The translations under genes were made by a program, and so were the position numbers. From contig CAXXNX010000055.1 of assembly GCA_963664285.2 (NCBI GenBank), positions 1-64,000 of the forward strand: a DNA stretch of 64,000 nucleotides, in the 5' to 3' direction. This document shows, piece by piece, positions 47,118 through 56,007 of this stretch. Source of the DNA: JAJCYL01 sp963664285. Its GTDB lineage: Bacteria > Bacteroidota > Bacteroidia > Cytophagales > Cyclobacteriaceae. Under the pieces are notes generated by a model, which had not been told where the DNA came from, searched no databases, and saw only the letters and a program-made list of their open reading frames with translations. Each line of letters starts with the position of its first letter. The first letter of the stretch is position 1.

Positions 47118-47211
47118 GTTCGAATATTGGCAGATTTAATTTAAGGAGGATGGAAACCTTTTGACATTAAGAGTGTCCTTAAGGTGTGTTTCAAAAAGAT
47201 TAACTCTAATA

Positions 47212-48048
47212 ATGAAAAGGACAACTTTATTTGCAACCGCATTTTTATCCATCCAGTTTGTATTTGCCCAGAAAATCGATAGCCTACAAGTTGAAGAACC
47301 ACAGCTTGAATCAATTGAATCTGATGTGCTCCCTCTAGATAGTCTTACTGCAATTGAAATAGCCGGGGAATTTGCTACCGCTCTCGACACCATCTATATC
47401 AGGGAGGTAGTGTATGACACGGTTTATATGAGTTCTCCAAGTGAAAATGTTGAGATCCAGGCTGAAAATGTGGATATTCACAGCCATTACAAACCCAGGA
47501 AAGAGCCGGAAATTAAAACACTAGCGGGCAGCTTAGGACACAGTGGTGGTTTTGGGGCGCTTTCTTTCAGATCGTCGAAGTTTCGAGGTGAAACTGTTGT
47601 GATGGCTGGTCTTCGTGGTGGATGGATCATTAACCGCTCGCTTGCGATAGGTCTTGAAGGTCATGGGCTTATTCCTACGGCAAAATACCAGGGTCTTTCA
47701 CAATTTGATGCTGTCCTCATTGGAGGATATGGAGGCATGTTCCTGGAGCCAATATTCTTCTCCAACAATGTCGTCCACATAACGTTCCCGGTTTCGGCAG
47801 GGTCCGGCTGGATAGGTTATCACGAGGATTTTGATGAAGGTCAGTTCGAAAACCCGGAGCTTATCGAAGGAGATGTGTTTTGGTATGTAGAACCCGGAGC
47901 AAATGTGGAATTAAACCTTGCACGTAATTTCAGGTTAGTGCTTGGTATTAGTAAACGGTTTACCCAGAATCTTCAACTTGTTGACACCAGTAGCGATGAT
48001 TTTGACAAAATCAATTACTACCTGACTTTGAAAATCGGGTCATTCTAG
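47212..48048 (+). CDS. Exported outer-membrane beta-barrel-like protein
   Basis: About 278 residues from MKRTTLFATAFLSIQFVFAQ, with a signal peptide cut after FAQ; an in-frame start 51 bases earlier is less likely. An acidic linker (residues 20-90) is followed by a Gly- and aromatic-rich part with alternating strands (VVMAGLRGGWIINRSLAIGL, VHITFPVSAGSGWIGYHE, YYLTLKIGSF) that ends in Phe, consistent with a small outer membrane barrel. No specific family or function is recognised. Complete. Confidence 0.65.
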   Translation: MKRTTLFATAFLSIQFVFAQKIDSLQVEEPQLESIESDVLPLDSLTAIEIAGEFATALDTIYIREVVYDTVYMSSPSENVEIQAENVDIHSHYKPRKEPEIKTLAGSLGHSGGFGALSFRSSKFRGETVVMAGLRGGWIINRSLAIGLEGHGLIPTAKYQGLSQFDAVLIGGYGGMFLEPIFFSNNVVHITFPVSAGSGWIGYHEDFDEGQFENPELIEGDVFWYVEPGANVELNLARNFRLVLGISKRFTQNLQLVDTSSDDFDKINYYLTLKIGSF

Positions 48049-48124
48049 ACTATTCGATGTTGGCCTAAAATTTTTCACTGAATTCTTCTAAATTTGCGGC
48101 TTCATTTTTAACGAAGCAGAGAAA

Positions 48125-48508
48125 ATGGCTGTTACCCGATTAAATAGGAAAGCAAGAAGAAACAAACTGGTTTCCACAGTTAGGAAAGCTAAATTAAAGC
48201 AGTTAACTGCTACTCCGGTTTTGAAGAACGTAGATGTTAAAAAAATAAAAGAGGAGTTCAAATCAAAACCAGTTAAGGCAGCAAAAAAAGAAGCTCAAAA
48301 AGAGGATGTAGCACTCAAAGTGGAAGAACCGGTAAAGGTCGAAGCTGCAGTTGAGGAAACAAAAGCTGAAACTAAAGTACCAACTAAAAAAGAGAAAGCT
48401 CCTGTAAAGAAACCTGCCCCCATAAAAGCAGCATCAAAGTCTGAATCACTGAAGGAGAAACCCGCTGCAAAGAAAGCTACACCCAAAAAGGAAAGTAAAA
48501 AAGATTAA
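48125..48508 (+). CDS. Lys/Ala/Pro-rich basic protein, histone H1-like
   Basis: The 127-residue protein starts MAVTRLNRKARRNKLVSTVR and is dominated by Lys, Ala, Glu and Pro (for example TKKEKAPVKKPAPIKAASKS, KPAAKKATPKKESKKD). Low-complexity basic tails of this kind bind DNA nonspecifically and compact the nucleoid. Similar small proteins with the same MAVTRLxRK start are common in Cytophagales. It is followed by a terminator and a TrmH-family gene. Complete. Confidence 0.7.
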   Translation: MAVTRLNRKARRNKLVSTVRKAKLKQLTATPVLKNVDVKKIKEEFKSKPVKAAKKEAQKEDVALKVEEPVKVEAAVEETKAETKVPTKKEKAPVKKPAPIKAASKSESLKEKPAAKKATPKKESKKD

Positions 48509-48527
48509 ATTCTTTAAAACAGATTAG

Positions 48528-48558
48528 AGAGCAGGGTCAGCCGGTCATGCTCTTTTTG
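48528..48558 (+). terminator. Rho-independent terminator
   Basis: AGAGCA (48528-48533) / TGCTCT (48548-48553) with inner pairing GGGTC/GGTCA-like, followed by TTTTT. Located 20 bases after the H1-like gene. Confidence 0.65.
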
Positions 48559-48582
48559 TCGTTTCTCGTTTAGCTTTAGGTT

Positions 48583-49371
48583 ATGATCACCAGCACCTCA
48601 AATCCACGAGTCAAGGCGCTTAAGTTGCTACAGAAAGCGAAGGAGCGAAGGACTCAGCAAGTTTTTGTCATAGAAGGTCTTAAAGAGGTTGAAAAAGTAG
48701 TTCTTGCTAATTACCAACTGGAATCGGCGCTTTACTGCCCGGAAATTATCTCTAAGGACAGGGTAGAAAACTTACTCGGATATTCTGACCTGAATGATCT
48801 AATTGATCCAATAAGCCTAAAAATCTATAATCACTTGTCATATAGGGAAAACAGCGGGGGCATCCTGGTTTGTGTCAAAACTAAGAAAAGAGATCTTGAT
48901 GATTTACAGCTCTCACAGCAGCCTCTTTTGCTTGTTCTGGAATCGATAGAAAAACCAGGAAACCTGGGGGCCTTACTACGTACGGCTGATGCGGCCGGAG
49001 TTGACGCCGTTATAGTGTGTGACCAACAGACTGATATCTACAATCCCAACGTGATTCGATCTAGCATCGGCTGTGTTTTTACGGTTCCATTGGTGCTATC
49101 TGATACTTCTACGACTATCAATTGGATGAAGGTGAATGGTATAAAAATCTTTTGTGCTGCCTTGACTGCGTCAAAACTTCACTATCAAGTTGACTATACA
49201 GTTCCCAGTGCAATAGTCATGGGAACGGAAGCGACCGGCCTTACCAATGAATGGCTCAGCCAGAGTGATCAGAATGTCATAATCCCCATGCATGGGACAG
49301 TTGATTCCATGAATGTATCGACATCAGCAGCGGTGATAATTTTTGAGGCTATTCGACAACGTTCTATTTAA
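48583..49371 (+). CDS. SpoU/TrmH-family RNA 2'-O-methyltransferase
   Basis: The 262-residue protein has an N-terminal SpoU substrate-binding domain (about residues 1-90: NPRVKALKLLQKAKERRTQQ, VFVIEG). The SPOUT methyltransferase domain follows with the three knot motifs: KPGNLGALLRTADAAGVDAV (motif 1, with the catalytic Arg), AIVMGTEATGLTNEW (motif 2) and IPMHGTVDSMNVSTSAAVI (motif 3). It uses SAM to methylate ribose in rRNA or tRNA, probably 23S rRNA. Complete. The exact target base is not deducible. Confidence 0.9.
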   Translation: MITSTSNPRVKALKLLQKAKERRTQQVFVIEGLKEVEKVVLANYQLESALYCPEIISKDRVENLLGYSDLNDLIDPISLKIYNHLSYRENSGGILVCVKTKKRDLDDLQLSQQPLLLVLESIEKPGNLGALLRTADAAGVDAVIVCDQQTDIYNPNVIRSSIGCVFTVPLVLSDTSTTINWMKVNGIKIFCAALTASKLHYQVDYTVPSAIVMGTEATGLTNEWLSQSDQNVIIPMHGTVDSMNVSTSAAVIIFEAIRQRSI

Positions 49372-49415
49372 TTTAACCTAACCTAAACTCGGGATAAGAA
49401 AACACAAAAAACCTC

Positions 49416-51118
49416 TTGACCGTCACTCAGAGCAATTTTTGAGAGGATGTGTGATGGAAAATTGCGTGAGAGTCCCCCAATTAGGAGATTCCTACTGCTT
49501 CCTCACGCACAAATCAACCTTGAAGCCTACCGATGACGTATTTTTCAAACTACTTGATTTACAGTGAGTTGATAGCCCATGTCTTTAGCAGTTTTTACTA
49601 GCCATCTTTCACGTTGCATATTGACTCGAGCTTCATAGTCTTTTATTCCCCTTTCAGTATAATCCAGACCTTTGACCATTAACCTCCAGTAAAGTGTGGC
49701 CAGTTTTCTGGCCGTTGCCTTCACTGCTATACCAGGACCTCTTTTGGCTTTCAACTTTCTACCGAAAGCCCCAATAGCTATTTTTTTGCTTTCAATTAGA
49801 CTCTGTGAGATTTGCCTGAATATTTGTCCTGCTTTTGGCCTGTACTTTTTATTCCTTGTCTTTTTCAGTTTGCCAGACTGATGTTGGCCTGGGGCAAGGC
49901 CCAACCATGAAGTAAAATGCTTTTCTGTAGGCCATTTGTTAAGATCATTTCCGGTTTCTGAGTAGAGTTGTAGCCACGTATAATCAGTAATGCCCGGCAA
50001 GTCTGTGGCATCTTTACCGGTAAATATCTTGAGCAGGTGTCCACCTAAGTGATCTACCTGTGGCTTGTTGTGCCTTACCGGCTTGCGTCCTTTGACAGAT
50101 TCTATCTCCTTTTTGGCAATATCGTCCTGATCATAAAGATTTACCCTCTCCATGGCCTGTTGGATTTTTTTATCACATTCCCTGATCTGTTGCTGGTAAA
50201 ACAGATAGCCCTGATAGGCCTGCTGTAGAGCAAACAATCCTGCTTCTGTGTAATGCCCTTCCATAGCTTTCAATACCAAGTGGGCTTTTTTCTCTTTGAT
50301 GCTTTTATGACAAAGGCCCAAAAGTACCTGAGGATTCCACTCACCGTCCAGGATAGCCTTTACAATGGCCATACCACTTGACCCATGGACCTGGCTCAAT
50401 ACCTCTTTAAGTCGGATGTTCATCTCGGTCAGGGCTTTTTGCATATGGTTTATATGCATGGCCGCTGTTCTGATATGGTCTTCACGTATCCGTTGATAAG
50501 CCCTGATTTCTTTGACTTGATCATTAGGAACAAAGCAACGGTTGAGCAACCCATAACTATGAAGTTGCTGTATCCACTGGCAATCTTTAACATCGGTCTT
50601 GCGGCCGGGCACTTGTTTTGTTTGCCTGCCATCGACCAACCATACATCAAGCCCGGCATTTTCAAGCATCTCATATAGGATTACCCAATAAACTCCGGTA
50701 GCCTCCATAGCCACGGTTTGAACCCCTTTTGATAGTAGATAGTTTGTCGCTTGGCGAAAGTCTTCCGTGAATGTTTCAAAAGACCTGACGGGTTCTTGTT
50801 CAACTGATAGAAAGATATTTTTCGCCCCAATATCTATCCCAGCTGCATTTACTCTTAGTTTTTCCATCGTGTAGAATGTTTACTGATAATTAAACCCATA
50901 CAGGAAAGAACTATGTGACACGAAAGACTACCGAACGGACATTTCCTTAAATCCAGGAAAGTACCATAATTTGTGACTCCATTCTCTCCAACCAGACTCT
51001 GAGACAGGCATTAAGCACTAATCGAATTTCGGCCAAGTTGTACAGGGTATCTAAGTTACACTCGTCATCTCATTTTGTGTGTTTGGGTTTCCCAAAAATT
51101 AAGCCTCTGAATGACGGT
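49416..51118 (-). mobile_element. IS110-group element of IS1111 type, inserted in a terminator hairpin
   Basis: Subterminal inverted repeats ACCGTCACTCAGAG (about 49419-49432) and CTCTGAATGACGGT (51105-51118) bracket one 440-residue DEDD transposase; subterminal repeats are typical of the IS1111 subgroup. Just outside lie the two arms of a hairpin (CTCGGGATAAG at 49388-49398 and CTTATCCCGA at 51142-51151), which sits between the convergent trmH-like and DUF4421 genes. The exact ends are uncertain by several bases. Confidence 0.75.
49545..50867 (-). CDS. IS110/IS1111-type DEDD transposase
   Basis: The 440-residue protein carries the RuvC-like DEDD domain: AAGIDIGAKNIFLSV (Asp), VAMEATGVYW (Glu), RKTDVKDCQWIQQL (Asp-Asp). 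The C-terminal Transposase_20 domain contains DLPGITDYTWLQL and the Ser-containing WLGLAPGQHQSGKLKKTR. Bridge-RNA-guided strand exchange is the known mode for this group. The ~130 bases downstream of the stop fold into a hairpin (GCGTGAG / CTCACGC, about 49463-49507), which is where IS1111-type guide RNAs would be expected. Complete and possibly active. Confidence 0.9.
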   Translation of the reverse strand: MEKLRVNAAGIDIGAKNIFLSVEQEPVRSFETFTEDFRQATNYLLSKGVQTVAMEATGVYWVILYEMLENAGLDVWLVDGRQTKQVPGRKTDVKDCQWIQQLHSYGLLNRCFVPNDQVKEIRAYQRIREDHIRTAAMHINHMQKALTEMNIRLKEVLSQVHGSSGMAIVKAILDGEWNPQVLLGLCHKSIKEKKAHLVLKAMEGHYTEAGLFALQQAYQGYLFYQQQIRECDKKIQQAMERVNLYDQDDIAKKEIESVKGRKPVRHNKPQVDHLGGHLLKIFTGKDATDLPGITDYTWLQLYSETGNDLNKWPTEKHFTSWLGLAPGQHQSGKLKKTRNKKYRPKAGQIFRQISQSLIESKKIAIGAFGRKLKAKRGPGIAVKATARKLATLYWRLMVKGLDYTERGIKDYEARVNMQRERWLVKTAKDMGYQLTVNQVV

Positions 51119-52041
51119 TTTTTGGTTGTTTTCTTATTTGGCTTATCCCGACTCAGGTTATTTAGGTTTTTTCCACCTGCTTATGTCAAAGCGCTTCCCG
51201 AAGAATATGCGTAAATTATTGACACTGTGTTCCAACCAGGCATTGTCCTCTTCACCTCCCCCGGAAGAATCAGCCACGGTTGTTATACCAAAGAAAGTTT
51301 TATCTGAGTTGTAACCCAATGCTGTTCTGGCGGTTACTTTTCCGGAAACAAGTGCCTCCCTCCTTTTTTGATTGTTCTCAGAATCTTTTGATGATCTGAA
51401 CTCCGGCCCAAGGCCTATGGCTAGTGTTAACGAAAAGAAAAACTTCTTGCCTATCACGAAAGTATGCGCATATCCACCGGCAACGCCAAACTGTACAAAT
51501 TTGGTCGCCCTAAAATCAATGTCCGGATTGAATGTGGTTAAGAGTTCGGTTGGGACAATTGAAGAATCTGCATCAACTGTAAAATATGAGAAATAGGGAC
51601 CGGCCAACCACGATCCGGCGCTTTTTTTCTGACGTTCATTAAAAATGAAGGTCGACCGGTAAGAAAACTTATCATTTTTGAAAATATAAAAAGCGTTGGC
51701 GCCAATAGTACTAGTTTTAAGATCAGGCCTTTGCGGGTTGGGCAAATCACTGGTCCAATTGGGAAGGTAGATAGTTGGATTGTTCACATAATATCCTTCA
51801 TATAATTGGAGGTTAAAATTGAAAGCAAATTTTCTGAGGTAAATATTGGATTGAATGTCCAAACGTGTGGTCTCTCCAAACTGGTCGTCATCATTATTTA
51901 CAAAAGGAAAATTGAAAGCCAGGTCCAAACCCAACCATTTAAAGTTAAAACCGACCCCTATGTTGAATTTGTCGTTGGGCTTATAACTAATACTTTCATT
52001 CGTGAAATCATCTATATGTTTGATTTCATTACTTTTAGTAA

Positions 52042-53151
52042 GCTGAGATCAACTAATAAGTGCAATTGAAGGATGAAAAAGCTTTTAAGGGCTTTTTCAT
52101 CCTTCAAAAGCCTGAGCAGTGCAATCTTTGGATTGCAAAATGTCAAAAAACTACACACATCTCAGTATTGATCAAAGGTATCAAATTGAAGCATTATTGA
52201 AAACAGGAGCTACTCAAAAGGAGATTGCCTGTATCGTTCATTTTCACCCGTCTACGATCTCACGTGAGCTTAAGCGAAATGTGGGTTCAAGAGGTAGGGG
52301 AGCTGGTGTCTATCGAACAGCAAATGCACAAAGGAGGACCAATCTTCGTCATCAAGAAAAGCCAAAAAGAGTGATTTTCACCAAACCCATGAAAGACTGG
52401 ATAGTTAACCGGCTCCAAGAAGATAGATGGAGTCCTGAATTGATCAGCCATCAGGGAAAGAAAACGAGAGAATGTCCACTTAGCCATGAATGGATTTACC
52501 AATGGATATGGGAATGTAAGCACACCAACCGCCAGGAGAACCAAGAATACAAACAACTATACACATATCTAAAACATGGCAAACGAAGGCGCAAACGAGG
52601 AAACAGAAAAGATCGTAGAGGTATTATCCCGAATAGGGTATCAATTGAACAGCGACCCCAGATCATTAACAAAAGGGAACGATTGGGAGATATAGAAGTC
52701 GATTTAATGATGGGTAAAAACCACAAAGGCTCTTTGTTGGTGATGACAGACCGAGCAAGTCTTTTTACCAGAATCAGAAAGATGCACAGTAAAAATGCCG
52801 ATCAAATGGCCGAAGCTATTGTGGAGGAACTCTCTCAGGATAAACACAAACTGGAAACACTCACTTTTGATAATGATAGGGCATTTTCTAAACATGAGTT
52901 GATTGCTCAATCCCTTGATGTAGATGCCTATTTCACTCGTCCCTATACTAGTCAGGATAAAGGGACAGTTGAAAATAGGATTGGGGTAATCAGAAGGTTT
53001 TATCCTAAGAAAACAGATATTAGATTTGTTACAGAGGAGCAAATCAAAGTTGTTGAAAACAAAATCAATGAACGCCCTGTTAGAAAATTTAATTACCTAA
53101 ACGCAAAGCAAGTGCTACAAAGGAAAATTGCACTTATTACTTGAACTTACA
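52042..53151 (+). mobile_element. IS30-family element, copy 3 (intact)
   Basis: 1110 bp, same inverted repeat ends as copies 1 and 2, flanked by TAA at 52039-52041 and 53152-53154. The hairpin TTGAAGGATGAAAAAGC / GCTTTTTCATCCTTCAA (52066-52106) lies between the left end and the transposase. Reference copy for the family in this window. Confidence 0.93.
52140..53144 (+). CDS. IS30 transposase, intact
   Basis: About 334 residues from the ATG of MSKNYTHLSIDQRYQIEALL (an in-frame ATG 21 bases upstream is possible). The N-terminal HTH reads GATQKEIACIVHFHPSTISR. The DDE domain has GDIEVDLMMGKNHKGS (first Asp), LETLTFDNDRAFSKHE (second Asp) and TSQDKGTVENRIGVIR (Glu), the standard IS30 arrangement. 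In the two other copies DNDRA reads DNDMA, a difference next to the second catalytic Asp. This is the only complete IS30 transposase in the window. Confidence 0.93.
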   Translation: MSKNYTHLSIDQRYQIEALLKTGATQKEIACIVHFHPSTISRELKRNVGSRGRGAGVYRTANAQRRTNLRHQEKPKRVIFTKPMKDWIVNRLQEDRWSPELISHQGKKTRECPLSHEWIYQWIWECKHTNRQENQEYKQLYTYLKHGKRRRKRGNRKDRRGIIPNRVSIEQRPQIINKRERLGDIEVDLMMGKNHKGSLLVMTDRASLFTRIRKMHSKNADQMAEAIVEELSQDKHKLETLTFDNDRAFSKHELIAQSLDVDAYFTRPYTSQDKGTVENRIGVIRRFYPKKTDIRFVTEEQIKVVENKINERPVRKFNYLNAKQVLQRKIALIT

Positions 53152-53404
53152 TAACGCCATAAAGCTTTATCGCCAATAGATCTGTGTAACTCTTGATGTA
53201 AAGCGTATCGAACTCTGAAGTTAGGGTGATATCTGCTTCTAATTGTGCTTTTGCGGATCCAAAAATATGGACGATCAGGAATATGAGAGTTGTTTGTATC
53301 ACTGAGTGGTAAAGTTATTTCAGTTGTCTCAAAATCCATACCACGTAATTCATCAATTTATTCGGCTTAATCTGCTTCAGTTTCCACTAAAAGCATATTT
53401 TTAC

Positions 53405-54610
53405 ATGTCAACCCTAATTGAAAAACTTCGTAGCGTGTACTTGAGAGAATACCCTAAAGAATACAGCCAAAGATTATTCAGTGAGCCTAAAATCTATCAT
53501 GGCGGAGATAGTTACAATCTCTCAAAACGCTGGTACGTTTATTATTCTTATAGAGATTCGAATGATCGAATGGCCCGGCAACCTCCCGTATATCTTAATG
53601 TAAATCGTGATTTTAAAACCAAAGTTGAGCGCCTGAAACGCCTTAATGTTATCTGTCAGGCTCTAAGTGAAATGCTAAAAGATGGGTACTCGCCATACCA
53701 TGACGGCAAAGATCCGGAGCATTATACGGCCGCTTCAGCCATAGACTTTTCACTTGAATTAAAACGCGCCACCGTTGAACCGTCTACCTTCAAAATCTAT
53801 GATCATATCATTAAACATTTTAAAAAATTTCTGGTAAGAAAGAGACTCGACAAAATGCCGATTACCGCCATTAATAAGGGTAACATTAATGACTTTCTTA
53901 ACCAGGTGATCAGGAAGTCAAACGCCACCACGCGCAATAATAATCACGGGGTAATTAGTTCCATCTTTGGCATACTGGAAGACAATGAATTGATCGCGCG
54001 AAACTTTGTCAGGAATATAAAAAAGCTGCCCACAAAGCCGGAAAAAAATCGAACATATTCACTCAACAAAGTAGATGAAATTTATCAGTACCTTGAAATT
54101 AATGACCCTGTTCTACTGTTATACATTAAACTTGTTTCTTATAATTTTCTGCGACCGATAGAGGTTTGCAGACTAAAGTGTGGCGATATAGACCTGGTCA
54201 ATAAGCAACTTTTTGTCAAAACCAAGACAGGCAAAAAAGTAAAGATCATTCCCGATATAGTGGTTAAAGAACTTCGCTCACTCGATCTCACCAACGATGA
54301 TTACCTGTTGTTTACACCAACCGGACCAGGCTATTGGGATGCGGAAGAAATGAGCCGGCGCAATCATTTTGGCATTAGTTTTAATGCGATCAAAAAGCAT
54401 TTCAAACTGTCAAAACATCATAATATTTACTCTTTCCGTCACACTTTTATTACCAAACTATACAATGAACTGAAAGAGCGATACACTGTCAGCGAGGTTT
54501 ATGACCGGTTGAAACTGATAACCGGCCATCAAACTTTAGAGGCGCTGTTGAAGTATTTGCGAGATATTGACGCGGAGTTACCGGAGGATTATAGCGAAAT
54601 GCTTAAATAA
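53405..54610 (+). CDS. Tyrosine recombinase/phage integrase
   Basis: About 401 residues from MSTLIEKLRSVYLREYP; the longer frame back to 53306 overlaps the DUF4421 start and is less likely. An N-terminal SAM-like core-binding domain (about residues 125-210) is followed by the catalytic domain with Arg in YNFLRPIEVCRLK (~249), the HNIYSFRHTF box (~340-347), His in TGHQT (~374) and nucleophile Tyr in LLKYLRD (~383). All catalytic residues are present. It probably integrates the prophage or island that follows (HicBA-like pair, lysis genes). No attachment site was identified. Confidence 0.88.
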   Translation: MSTLIEKLRSVYLREYPKEYSQRLFSEPKIYHGGDSYNLSKRWYVYYSYRDSNDRMARQPPVYLNVNRDFKTKVERLKRLNVICQALSEMLKDGYSPYHDGKDPEHYTAASAIDFSLELKRATVEPSTFKIYDHIIKHFKKFLVRKRLDKMPITAINKGNINDFLNQVIRKSNATTRNNNHGVISSIFGILEDNELIARNFVRNIKKLPTKPEKNRTYSLNKVDEIYQYLEINDPVLLLYIKLVSYNFLRPIEVCRLKCGDIDLVNKQLFVKTKTGKKVKIIPDIVVKELRSLDLTNDDYLLFTPTGPGYWDAEEMSRRNHFGISFNAIKKHFKLSKHHNIYSFRHTFITKLYNELKERYTVSEVYDRLKLITGHQTLEALLKYLRDIDAELPEDYSEMLK

Positions 54611-54878
54611 AATTTAGGGTGTTTACTCTATTGATGGGTTTGATTTTAGTAGCTACTTTTCAACCCTAAAGAAAGAGTCAGGCAACTGACAACTGATCAC
54701 AGTCATTAATAAAAAAGCAAACATTATTAGCAAAATACGTTAGGTATTTTACTGTATATGTATGCTGCAACGGATCAAAATTTAATATTTTTGTAGAGTT
54801 TTTCTTGCGTTGTATGTGTTTTATTTAGCATATTACAATGGAAAAAAAGAACGACAAATCAAAAACAATAACGACTAC
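54611..54878 (+). other. Intergenic region upstream of the HicB-like gene
   Basis: About 270 AT-rich bases with no gene. A TATTTTTG at 54786-54793 fits the Bacteroidota -7 box (TAnnTTTG), but I see no clear -33 partner, so a promoter here is only a suggestion. Confidence 0.35.
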
Positions 54879-55103
54879 ATGCTAAACTTAACTTATTCTT
54901 ACACAAAAGAAGGTCCTGTTTATACCGGTTGGCTAAATGGTATAGATGGTGTTCATGCAATGGGTAAGAATTTGACAGACTTAGAGACAAAATTATTAAA
55001 AGTATTAAGTGTCAAATTCGATCTACTCCGAGAAGATTTGGAAGCTGAAAGATTGAAATCAGACGAATTCAGGACAAAAACTATTGAGTTTACTCCTGCT
55101 TAA
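54879..55103 (+). CDS. HicB-like antitoxin (candidate)
   Basis: 74 residues from MLNLTYSYTKEGPVYTGWLN. A partial RNase-H-like HicB pattern is visible: strand-strand with a glycine turn (GPVYTGWLNGIDGVHAMGKN), then a helix (LTDLETKLLKVLSVKFDLLR). HicB antitoxins neutralise HicA mRNA interferases and repress their operon. The next gene starts 11 bases after the stop, and its basic product fits a HicA-type toxin. There is no C-terminal DNA-binding domain, which occurs in short HicB forms. Assignment is tentative. An in-frame ATG at 54810 would add a poorly supported extension. Confidence 0.45.
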   Translation: MLNLTYSYTKEGPVYTGWLNGIDGVHAMGKNLTDLETKLLKVLSVKFDLLREDLEAERLKSDEFRTKTIEFTPA

Positions 55104-55114
55104 CAAATTATTAA

Positions 55115-55360
55115 ATGACAGTAGCCCTCTACACAGAAAAGCAGTTTTTTAAACATTTAGAAGACCGTGATTGTTGCTTATATAAAGAACATCTTGACGA
55201 TAGGATAGTTGTTTATAAAAACAAACAGAATGGTCAGAGGTCTATTATACAAATAAGAAGGGTGTATTACCCAAAATACACAAGACTTGTTTGTGAGGAT
55301 CTTCGTATTGATATTCCTACTTTCGTAAAAAAGTACGAAAAGCAACGAGCGGCCTTATAA
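55115..55360 (+). CDS. Small protein, HicA-like toxin candidate
   Basis: The 81-residue protein reads EKQFFKHLEDRDCCLYKEHL, DDRIVVYKNKQNGQRSIIQI and LRIDIPTFVKKY. The order helix, strand, strand with basic residues, then helix resembles the small dsRBD-like fold of HicA toxins (K-x-x-G-S-H replaced by EHLDDRIVVY). No conserved active-site His in the usual GSHH setting is seen, which weakens the call; an RNA-binding role without cleavage is possible. It is coupled to the HicB-like gene by position. If not HicA, it is an unrecognised small protein of the island. Confidence 0.4.
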   Translation: MTVALYTEKQFFKHLEDRDCCLYKEHLDDRIVVYKNKQNGQRSIIQIRRVYYPKYTRLVCEDLRIDIPTFVKKYEKQRAAL

Positions 55361-55527
55361 AAGATAGCCGTAAAAAAGAAGCAAACCGGCAACGGTAAAA
55401 CTTAATTAACTTTTTCATTCCCTTCACTAATTAGGTGGTGGTGTAACTTTTAATCCCTTCTTTCACACAGAACTTGTCCCAGGACATTATTTTATCTTCG
55501 TGAATTTCAGGGATACTATTCATTTTA
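55361..55527. other. Spacer between the candidate toxin pair and the lysis genes
   Basis: About 170 bases between convergent genes. No clear terminator hairpin or gene is visible. Confidence 0.4.
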
Positions 55528-55995
55528 CTAAGTGACATGCTTTGCGTAGTTCAATTCAAATTCCTCTACTGTTCCCGCTCCTAAATGTGTATTGTAATGT
55601 TTCTTCCAATAAGCTGCCATGCCTTTTAAGTCTTTGGGTAAAGCTCCTGGCTTTCTCAGGTAGAAAACCCGGCACATGGCAATGGCGTATTTCAGGTTCC
55701 AGGTCAGCTCTGAGGCGTCGGGCCGGTTCTCTGTCCTGGTCGAAGTGATTGACAAAAGATAGTCGCCGATCTTTTCCCGGTAGCCAATAAAATTATTCCA
55801 GTAATCATCATGGGTAAATGGCTCCATTTGTACAATACCTTTGGCCGGTCCGTTGCCTAATTGCTTAAGGTATCTCCCTGATGCGCTCTCCTGGGCTATG
55901 GTTCCTAATACCAGGTTCCGGGCCGCCACTGCGTAGAGGTCCATTTCCTTCAGGGTTTCGGTTACCAGTTCGGATAATTGATGTTTGTCAATCAT
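55528..55995 (-). CDS. Phage endolysin / transglycosylase-like protein
   Basis: The 155-residue protein reads LVLGTIAQESASGRYLKQLG near residue 27 and GPAKGIVQMEPFTHDDYWNN near 49. The pattern of a catalytic Glu in IAQES and GIVQMEP resembles lysozyme-like transglycosylases (E, then G-x-x-Q). The C-terminal part GMAAYWKKHYNTHLGAGTVE is common in phage-type relatives. It would cut peptidoglycan at lysis. Together with the spanin-like and holin-like genes immediately upstream it makes a lysis cassette transcribed on the minus strand. Complete. Confidence 0.6.
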   Translation of the reverse strand: MIDKHQLSELVTETLKEMDLYAVAARNLVLGTIAQESASGRYLKQLGNGPAKGIVQMEPFTHDDYWNNFIGYREKIGDYLLSITSTRTENRPDASELTWNLKYAIAMCRVFYLRKPGALPKDLKGMAAYWKKHYNTHLGAGTVEEFELNYAKHVT

Positions 55996-56007
55996 TTGAT
56001 TTTGTTT

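Larger units (their letters stand above)
51158..53302 (-). pseudogene. DUF4421-family outer membrane protein, split by IS30 copy 3
   Basis: The C-terminal part (51158-52041) reads SISYKPNDKFNIGVGFNFKW, LGLDLAFNFPFVNN and further barrel strands to the DUF4421-type end. The N-terminal part lies at 53155-53302: a GTG start (53300-53302) gives MIQTTLIFLIVHIFGSAKAQ, then LEADITLTSEFDTLYIKSYT. Excising 52042-53151 and one TAA joins them into a ~344-residue protein. DUF4421 proteins are predicted outer membrane barrels of unknown function. Only the IS breaks this gene. Confidence 0.8.
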
